Of a stretch of DNA of 64,000 bases, positions 1 through 10,400 are shown in pieces. Both the position numbers and the translations under genes were made by a program. Where the stretch lies: positions 1-64,000 of IMG/VR virus record IMGVR_UViG_3300009537_002640; one strand, 5' to 3'. Position 1 is the first letter of the stretch. Each line of letters opens with the position of its first letter. Origin of the DNA: a virus. Under the pieces are notes generated by a model. That model was not told the origin of the DNA. It did no database searches and worked only from the letters and a program-made list of their open reading frames with translations.

Positions 1-1460
1 TCGTGAACCTTCCATGCAATATTGCCGGTTTCTGGAAACTCTTGGGTGTACCAAAACCCCCTATCATAAAGATTAGGGAAAGTTTCCCATAATGCGTCTG
101 CTGGACTAGTCACTCTATTTGGCATCATAAGAACTCGTCCAGAACGTAGGAATTTTATCTGCGGTTGTCCCAATATTGAGGCTGTGCTATTACCCGTATC
201 GCCCTGAGATACCCATTGTGGGCTCCCCGGATGCGGCACTCCATTATCATCTAATTCCATGTACCATATATTTCTACCACTATCATCCCATACATATAGC
301 CTATTGTATTGAAATCCTGATATTTGTTTATCATAAAATGCTATGTTTTCGTGAGACACTCCCTCATATGGTAGCTCGGGAAAGCTAGGGTCTAAAGGAT
401 CCTGAGTAATCCTCCACGAATCTTCTTGAATAAAATAAACACCCCAATCAGGTGTATTTAGGCTGGAGCTTACTGCACTAAACCCGCCTCTAGTTAAGTA
501 AATATGGTTCCCCCCATCCCAGCAAATAGCATTGGATTGATTAAGCCCATCATCTTCGCTACTTGTAAACATTTCGCTAACAATACGTATGGGCCACGTT
601 GGAATGTTAGCTATATCTTCCCAAGATTCAGTTAATAGATTTAAACGAGCAGTTTCAGTTCTGCTACCACCTATTGCAAGAAGGTAAGGAACTCTAGTTA
701 CTCGGTCTTCATAATAACACAAATACATTACCGGAGTAAATGGAGAGGTGGAATATGTTTTAGTCCTACTAATTGTACTAAGGCTATACTCTCCGCCGCC
801 TCTTCGCATATCATAACGCTCAACGGTATTAGCTGCTATTGATGAAACATAAACATTAGCCTTCCCGTCTGTATCATGGGGAAAAAATGTGGTAACAAAG
901 ATGCTGGAATTTGTGGGTCCACTATTCTGACGAGTAAAATGATTATTCTCCTCAGTGATAGTATGCAGAGTGTCAGATGTGGGTGAGCTTTCAGAAGTCC
1001 CATTAATCTCTAATTGGCCGCCGCCAGCCATATGATTTATTTGTAATATTTCATGATGCCACACTCGGTAATCATCACCACCAGACATATGCATAAATCT
1101 TGGTCCAAATTTCCCTATTTCTGAGTAACCAGCATAGGCATCACCATCCTTAGGAAAATATACATATGATTGTATTATAACATAGCCAGTATCGCCACGG
1201 TTATGGTCATCATAATCATAATAATCAGCCCCTCGCACGAATGGTTCAGGCGGAGCAACTCTTACGCGCGCAAATATCTCATTTCTCCCGGAACTGCCGA
1301 GAGAACGATAAACCATATCGTACCCGTCATAATCGCTGCCAGTTCCATAGCCGTCTATATTGCTCCATAATTGCCAGCCAGGAACATTATCGGCTATGAA
1401 ATTGTGCAATTCACGGGTAAGCTCAAATGTATTTGATACTGTTCCACGCTTGAACGCCAT
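1..1460 (-). CDS. Kelch-like virion surface protein, partial (C-terminus off the left edge)
   Basis: Translating the minus strand from the ATG at 1460 gives about 486 codons with no stop before the window edge, so the gene is cut at its 3' end. It opens with MAFKRGTVSNTF. The middle contains repeated short beta segments rich in Gly and Trp, including a kelch-like stretch with GGSRTETARLNL followed by TESWEDIANIP, and AICWDGGNHIYLTRGG, suggesting a beta-propeller. The DGY tripeptide of the neighbouring giant protein also occurs here (SDYDGYDMVYRS). It starts 30 bases after the stop of the giant adhesin gene and is probably co-transcribed with it. Its role as a tail or adhesion component is inferred from context; no specific family was recognised. 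Confidence 0.8.
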   Translation of the reverse strand, partial: MAFKRGTVSNTFELTRELHNFIADNVPGWQLWSNIDGYGTGSDYDGYDMVYRSLGSSGRNEIFARVRVAPPEPFVRGADYYDYDDHNRGDTGYVIIQSYVYFPKDGDAYAGYSEIGKFGPRFMHMSGGDDYRVWHHEILQINHMAGGGQLEINGTSESSPTSDTLHTITEENNHFTRQNSGPTNSSIFVTTFFPHDTDGKANVYVSSIAANTVERYDMRRGGGEYSLSTISRTKTYSTSPFTPVMYLCYYEDRVTRVPYLLAIGGSRTETARLNLLTESWEDIANIPTWPIRIVSEMFTSSEDDGLNQSNAICWDGGNHIYLTRGGFSAVSSSLNTPDWGVYFIQEDSWRITQDPLDPSFPELPYEGVSHENIAFYDKQISGFQYNRLYVWDDSGRNIWYMELDDNGVPHPGSPQWVSQGDTGNSTASILGQPQIKFLRSGRVLMMPNRVTSPADALWETFPNLYDRGFWYTQEFPETGNIAWKVH

Positions 1461-1489
1461 GTGTATAAACCTCAGTATACGCTAATTTA

Positions 1490-4400
1490 TTATAAGTTTT
1501 TGACTATCACGTCTCTTACATCGTTGCTTATCAGAGTGCCAGCTTCTTGTGAAGCAAACTGGAACCTAGTATTGCTTGGTAGATTGATGATAGTAACTCC
1601 GCCACCTAAGGAAGAGTCCTTAGTTGCCACAAATGCCTGCTGCTGTTGTAGGTTTACATCTACAGCAACAACCCTGTCCACTTGTCCGCCGAGTATTTCA
1701 AAAGTAGTACCGGATCCTTCTGTTCCATATGTGAGACTAATACCACCAGTTTCACTAGAGCCAGGAATTGATTCATCTGTATGTATGACAGTGAGGCCAT
1801 AATCTGTTGCTACATATATGGTATTAGAATAGTCATCTATAATTGAAGTGTTATTTGTAATCTTTATTTGATTAATGATACTATTGGATATTTCTGGCGT
1901 CGTAGTTACACTGTAATACGCATCCGGAACTGTGCTATCAACAGCGTCCAAATGTACATTATAGTACACTTCAACCCTACCTAAGGTATTGTTAGCCAGA
2001 TAAAGCACACTACCGCCGTCGTCCATATGAATTGAGCTTATATCACTCCCCAAGCTATAGTTTACTCCCGAAGCATTGTCTTTTATCAATGTAGCACCAG
2101 CCACTGTTGCCACTGCCAGAAATCCATTACTTGCGTTCGTTGCAGTAAACAAATCATTAACCTCATTGGAAGGTATAGATGGCGATGTTCCTTCGTTAAA
2201 TGCATCTTGTACTCTCTCAGAACTATCCCTGTGCAAATCGTTGAATGATAACCTGCGGACACCATAGGCATCTTCCACGTAACCATCGCTACGGCCAAAG
2301 TATATATCTTCTGTATCAGCAGTGATAGCGTTAAAACCATAACCGTCCAGCACGAACCCTACATTCTCAAGTTCAATTTTAGACACCACGTCTATACCAC
2401 CACTGGTAGCCAGGTACCAATTTGTATGGTCCTCATACATTCTGCGCACTGCGTTTCTACTCTTTACTCGTCCAGTGATTCCGGAAAGTGCAGCAGTAGT
2501 TGGCTTCATTGTAACTACTCCATGATTGTAATAAAGGTCAAACTTGTTACCGAAATAATCTCTTATCTCATCACTAGCCACAAATACATCAAAGGTTGAA
2601 CGACCATAAAGCCTATCTACAGTTAACACAACCCTGTCTAATTCTTTAGGATCTGCAGTGACGGCTTTTACTATCGCACCATCACTTATATGATAGTTAT
2701 TAGGATTAGTAAGATTTGAATCCTGGGTCATAGCCTCATTGAACACAACTGTTACATTGACATTGAATGGTTCATTTACGGCAGCCAGAACTCTTGGACC
2801 CACAATATCAGGGTATCCAGAAAAATCAACGGACTCGTATCCGTCGTCTATAGTAAAACCAAACTCATTAACAATACCCACTGAATCCACAGTTACAGTG
2901 TAAATGACCAGTGCTTGCATTGGAACGTTAAAAGTTAATTCAAATGTATCGTCATCCTGTTGCGCTACAGCAATTACATTGATAGGATAATCTCCACCAC
3001 TAATAGTATAAGCGCCGGGACTAAGTTCTGTTCCACCTATCACTGGAGGATCGCTGAATGTTAGATCCACTGTTTTGATAGAGGTTGCTTCAGCAAATTG
3101 TGGACGGAAGATGCGACGTTCAGCCATAAAGGAACCGCGATAGATGCTAACATCCACTGTGCCACCAGCTGCAATTTGTCGGTCAAATACAATTTCATCT
3201 GTAGTATAACCATCCACCACTGCGGCACCGGTTCCAGCTATAATGGCTAAATCCCCAGAGGTAAGCTGATTAGAATCGATAAAGAATTCACCTACATCAA
3301 TTGTATTAAATCCTGTCACTGCTCCAGATGCGGCATCTATAAAGCCTCCTTCCTTACCAATCTTATTTACTGCCACATTGCCTCTGTTATCTGCTGCAGT
3401 AATCCTGAAAGTAAACACCGCAAAACTTTCAGCCTGTTCATCCTTGTACATATCTATTACATAACCATCACCATCAGGCTGATTGCTTATAACTCCGCTC
3501 CAACCATTTTGAAACTCATCTACCGGCTCATATGATACCAGGAATGGTTCATCGGCATTATTGGATACCTCTATAAGCAGAGTGCTAAGGTTTACTTCCC
3601 CATCTCCTCTATCACGAATACCAAAACTTACATGCAAAGGCTCGCCCTCTGCATCTACAGAATTAGGCTCTGGATGAAAATCAAATACTAAGGGGCCTTC
3701 ATCATCAATTATTGAGAATGTATACTCGAAATGGGTCTGGTTGCTGGCATAATCGTAACCATCAACAACAACTCGTACTAAATAAGAAGGATCAAATATT
3801 ACTGAAGAATCTATTGTTATATCGTAACCATCCAAACGCTGGATAACTTGGCTATATGGTCCATCAAACCCTGAACCAACCACAAACTCACCCTCTTCCA
3901 TGACCAGAATATTATCAATAGTCAGATTAAATCTATCGAAATCAACCCCAGTCTCATCATCTACAATACGTATCTCTATGGTTGGACTACGAGCAACCCC
4001 TCCCTGGGTATCCACTGGGTCGATAGGAATAATGGTAGGCCCATTTACATCAACTTTGGTCAAGAAATCGTACACGAAATGTACATGATTATCAGCATAA
4101 TCATAACCATCTATTATTACGGTTTGCAGCTCATTGTAATCGAAGTTGACAAACTGATCCAACACAACCCTATACCCATCAACAATAGGCGTTATGCCTG
4201 ACTCAGGGTCAGACCATGGTGCCTTTATCTCACCATCTGTAACCGCTGGCACATCATTGACATAAACATCTAACCTGGTCATATCTACACCAGAAACAGA
4301 GTCGGTGATATCAAATGCTATGTCAGTATCTACCGGAACTTCCACTTCGCCTGGGAATGGATCTAGGTTGGTAATAGATGGTGCGTCTACATCTGCAATA

Positions 4401-7400
4401 GTTGCAAACCAATAAACATCATTAGTATGGTTGTCAGCAAAATCATACCCATCTACAGTTACTACAATAATCTGATTAAAATCAAACTCCTGCGTTCCCA
4501 CGGGATCTACAACAATGTGATAACCATCAAATATAGGCTCTATGCCTGCGGAAGAACCATCATATCCTGGTTGAAATACTCCATTAATTACAGCTGGAAT
4601 GCTATCGATGTGAACATCTAACCTGTCTAAATCGACACCAGCAACAGCGTCAGTTATGTCGAAGGAGACATCTGAATCGAGGGACACTTCTACTTCGAAA
4701 CTATCAGGGTTGCGATTACTTACTACAGGACCAGCAGTATCCGCTATCGTGTAAAAATAATACTCAAAATGCACATGATTGTCAGAAAAATCGTATCCAT
4801 CCACAACCACCGTAACTTGTTGATTGTAGAAAAAATCAAATTCTGGATCAATTTCTACATGATACCCATCCACTATTTGTTCAATGCCGCTAGAAGTATC
4901 ATTGTAGCCAGGTTGTAATAGGCCATCGATTATTGCCGGATTGTTATCGATATGAACATCAAGTCTGCTTATATCTACATCGTATCCATCAATAATGTCA
5001 AAGACGACGCTGCTGTTAAGAGCTATTTCAATGTCATTAGGCGCAGGAACTAGATTAACAATCTCTGGTTCTTCCTCATCAATAAATGTATGGAAGGCAA
5101 AATCAGTCAGCATGTAGTTGCCATATGCATCGTATCCATCTATCAGCACTCTGATGTCACTATCTAAAGCATATCTGCTGTCAGAAGATATATGAAAATT
5201 GTATCCATCATATCCGTCTACCCATGTTTGCTCTATTATTGCATCCCAGCCCCCTTGTGTCTCTCCTAACACAATAGCATTTCGGTCATCTATCTGAACA
5301 TTAACGGTACTTAGTTGTAATCCTGAGCCACCAGTATCGTGTATGTCGAACACTATGTCAGTAAATGGATTTACTTGTATAGACCCATCTACAGGTAGTT
5401 CATTGTCAAGAACCGGCGAAGTAAAGTCATCGGTAGAGAACTGATATGTATATATAGTCTGGTTGGGGTCTATATCGTAACCATCCAATATAACCACAAT
5501 ATTCCTGAATTCGGGGAGCGGATAATCTAAGTCAACAACAATATTGTAGCCATCCACTATAGGGGTAACATATATATCCGACTCTACACCTAACCCATCT
5601 TCAACTACCAAATTGCCATCTATCGTGATATTCAGTGTGTCTATATCTGGGCCAGAATGTACATCAATAAAATCAAATACTATGTCGGTGCTTGTATCTA
5701 CTCTAATCTCTCCAGAAGCAGGAATAAAGTTAGAGAATACAGGCGGAGTTTCGTCCAGTGTGTTGAAAAAGTAACTTATGTACCCATCGTTTCCAGCATT
5801 ATCTGTAGCAAACAGGTCAACATAAACCGATGTAAATTCGGCAAACGAAGGGGACTGCCCTCTATTATACGAGTTAGCTATCGATGATATAGTCCTTGGC
5901 CCATCACTGATACGCAAATCGTCTATCTTTCCATTAAACACATCTATTATGGTACCGGCGAAAGGACTTACACGTGCACCTATCAGCACACGAGCAGTAG
6001 CGGGAGATCCTGAGGCCCCATTAGAATATACTATCGAAGATATAGGAAATGTGCTTGTGGCTACCACTGCACCGTCTACCAATAACTTAACAAAATCATG
6101 GGTGCGGCTTACCACAGCTGCAATATGTGTATATGAACCAGTGGGGACTAATCCTGGTGCAGAGGTTACTGAACTGAATGATGCATTTCCATCACCCAAA
6201 TCTATAGCTAAAGCGCCAGTTGATGTTATTTTGAATACCACGCCTCTAGATTCTGCAACAGTTTGACGAGGATTGTAAGTGTATATTACATGATTTCCGG
6301 TTAAAGTCGTAGGATTAATCCATGCCTCTATGGCAAAGTCTTGCATTCTAAGTTCTGAATCTGCAGAGACATCAACTCTGTCATTTATACCATCAAAACT
6401 TAATGCATTGTCGAACATTCCTGGTACTAATGTAGCGCCTACTATTATTCCGTCTAAAGCAGAATTACCTGTAGCCTCTAGCACAGTTCCAGAAGTATCC
6501 ATTCTCCACAAAGCAACAGTATCACTATCTATATCATGTGGCAATGGACCAACACTTTCTATTACTACCCTATAGCCGTCATCTATTTCTATAAATTCAG
6601 TAACAAAGCCGGTGGGTTTGATCACACCAGAATCTACATAGCTGGTTCCATCTATTGTTATACCTATGCTGTCAAAATCTACACCTGAGTGCGGGTCTAG
6701 AATGTCTGCATAAATTGGGCCGGTACCAGTTATTTTGGCATCGGGGAATCTAGGCACCAATCTGTCGAATACAGGTCCAGTCTCATCTGCTGTTATCCAT
6801 GAGTACTCAAAAAATGCAAAGTTTCCATCGTTATCGCTACCGCTAAGAACAATATCAATTGCCTCATACTCAGGAAATCGTTCAGGCATAAACAACTGTA
6901 CATCATAACCATCCTTGGCGTTAGGTGTAATCTCTACTACATACCCATCAAGAGCATTGCCATCTATAACTACAAAAGAGCCAAGTATTCTGATATCCAG
7001 AGTATCCTTATTTGTTCCGGAACCACCAGTGTCATTAAATTCAAAGCGAATAGCAGTGTCAGTTGGCACATCTATGGCATCTGGAGCAGGATAAATATGC
7101 TCAAACACAGGGCCCTGGACATCTTCAGTTAAGAATGAAAAATCAAATTGCGCTGAGTTCCCAACACAGTCTTCACCATATAAGGAGACAGTTATAGTGG
7201 CATGATTAGGCCATCCATCATTTGGATATACTGTTACATGATAACCGTCACCATAAGCATCTCTGAAATACTCTGTGAAACCGCTGTAACCATCTTGGAA
7301 TTCACCGCCTATTATGGCTTGAGTAATTCCAAGAGTTACGTCCAAGGTGCTTAGGAACGCTCCAGAGCCTATATCTATAAAGTCAAAGGTTAGAGGTCTA

Positions 7401-10400
7401 TCTAGCTCTACGTCCTCTTCATCAGGAAATGGATCAACGTTAGCAAATATAGGTGGGCCCGTATCATCTACGATAGAGAAAGCATAAGTTCTATCTCCCT
7501 CATTGCCCTCTAAATCTGCCGCATGAACTTGGACAGTTACAACACTGCTTAACTTAAAATCAGTTCTTCTATCAAATGTAAATCTGTAGCCGACATTTTG
7601 AATGGATATATATCCATCATATCCATCATCAAAATAACCATCCAGCTGATAACCGTCTGGTACAAAGTATCCATCTATGTATCCGTCTACATCCACATAT
7701 CCATCTATGTATCCGTCGAAATCATCGTCAGTATCTATGTATACTACTTCATGGAATGGCACAGGCGGATAAAAGGTGCCTACTGGAATATAAACTGGAA
7801 CTAAATCGGGGAAATGCCTAAATTCATCATCAGTTATTTCCTCTATGTCACTGTTAATATCATCGAACGGGAATAAGAAAGACCCATCTCTGAAAGCTGG
7901 TATACCATCAATGTCTACAGTGAGCCCATTAAGGTCCACACCGTTAATGTCTCTTACCTCAAATACCACATCTGTGTCTGTTGGTACATCTAGCTCACCT
8001 TCGAGAGGATCAATAGGAATAACTTGAGGCGGACCATGTTTCCCAACATCATAATAGTACTCGAACAACCCAGGATTACCATCAAATGTAATCGCTTCGA
8101 TGCTGACAAACACCATACTATATGGTTCGAAAGGAGGATGCTCTATTATTATGTTGTAGCCATCTTCGTTAGGGCTTATCTCAACGCTGTATCCATCTTG
8201 AGCTATACCGGCCAATATTACCGGTTGGAAATTCAGGTAGACATAAATAGAGTCAAAGAATATTCCATTATCAGCAGGATCATCTATTGTAAATGATATA
8301 TTCTCTTCTTCACTCTGATCTACTGAAAAGGGTGGAGGTGTAACGAATAGAAAATCAGGCGGGAACGCACTGACAGTTTTAAAAGTATAGTCAAATGTTC
8401 CCTCTATCCCATTATTATCCCTGCCGAATAATTCCACCACTACATTGTAAAACTCAGACAATGGCTCTTCTAGTTCAAGTGTAACCCTGTAACCATCAGT
8501 AATTGGTGCATAAGTGACTACATATCCATCTAGTGGCTGACCGCTTATTACAGCTGGCGCGCCGTTGATTAAAATTTCTAGGTCGTCAAGATTAACTCCA
8601 TAGGCGTCAGTGAAGTCAAACTCTATATCAGTATCTACAGGGACACTAATCTCAAATGGCACTGGACTGAAATTACTAAAAAGAGGAGGAATATATGCAC
8701 CAGTTAGGAGATATGATATAGATGTATAGTTTCCAGAGTTGTCATAGCCATCTAATACAATTTCTATTTCTTCGCCCTCAACGAATACTAATTCCTTTAC
8801 CTCTACAAAATAACCGCTGTCAATTACAGAAGTCTCTAACTGAATTCCTGGCTCGGGACTACCATTGGTGACCAAAGGAACACCATTAGCGGTGACACCA
8901 AGAGTATTTAAATCTGCGCCCGATGTGTAATCTATGAAATCAAAAGATAGATTGATGTGATTTGGAACATTGATATCAAAAGGCTCTGGCAGTATGGAAT
9001 CAAAGTCAGGACCAGTTACATCTGCCACATCAAATGAATAAGCAAAGGACCTAAGATTCCCCTCGATGTCTTGTAATTCTACACCTACAAGTGCAGTTTT
9101 ACCCTCAGCAAAATTAGAGCCGACTAATTCTATCTGGTATCCATCTACAACTGGCGTTATGTTGGCATCATAGCCATCTTGTAATTCTCCATTGATAATC
9201 GCTGGTTCATTATCAACAGTAACATTTACTGTATCCAAATCTACGCCCGAATAACCATCGAGTAAAATAAAGATAACATCTGTTAGCGGAGAAATTCCTG
9301 TATCTCCAGGATTTGGATATACGGTCTCTATTAGCGGAGGTGTCACATCAGCTGTGCGGAAAGAATACTGAAAGGACGTAAAATTGTCAGAAGAATCGTA
9401 GCCATCCAACTCCACTATAACTTCATAAAACTCTGGAAGAGAACTTGGCAGAAATACTTCAATATCGTAGCCATCAGAACCATTTTCACTAAATACTATG
9501 TTATAGCCATTTACGCCAAAACCATTTTCCACCGCCTGATTTCCATCTATGGTTATGTTCAGAGTAAATAAATTTGAATTTCCTATATAACCATCTGCGT
9601 CATTAAAAGAAAACGTTACAGCTGTATCAAATGGAACGCCGGTTTCTCCAGGTTCGGGAGAGAAATCATCGAAAATGGCAGGAGTGGTGTCTATAGTTGT
9701 GAAGAAGCTATAAGCTAGCTGAGAGAAATTCCCTACAGCATCGTAACCATCTATAATAACAAAGTGCTCTGAGCCTGGTACAAAGTAATCATCCCACCTT
9801 ACAAACACATTGTATCCATCAAATCCATTGACACTGGTTGGGTCTATTAAGCCTGCAAAGTGAGGTGCTATTTCGCCATCGATGATAGCAGGAACGCCAT
9901 CTACTGTCATCTGTAATCTTATTGGGTCTACACCTGTGCCACCAGAATCATGTATGCCAAATCTTATATATGGCCGAAGCGAGGATGTTTCGCCATCATC
10001 GGGGTCAAGATTAGTTATTACGGGTGCAACTTCATCCGCCACCTCAAATGTGTATGCTGCTGTAGATTCATTACCATAACCGTCCTTGGTGCTAACAAAG
10101 ACATCTACAAATGTTCCGAGGGTGAAGTCATCATCTGGATCTATGGTTATACTGTAACCATCAAAACCCTCTACGATAGATAGGTTAATAGACCCAGTAA
10201 ATCCCGCTTGAAATGTGCCATCAATAATGGCAGGCGTTCCATCAATAGTGACATTAAGCAAATCGGGTATGACGCCCACGCCCCCGGAATCATGAACTTG
10301 AAAAGTGACATCGGCCGCAGCAAATGCCTTTTCATTGTCATCTGGAACTCGATTGGTTATTACGGGACCACTTATGTCATCTACCGATACATAATAGAAT

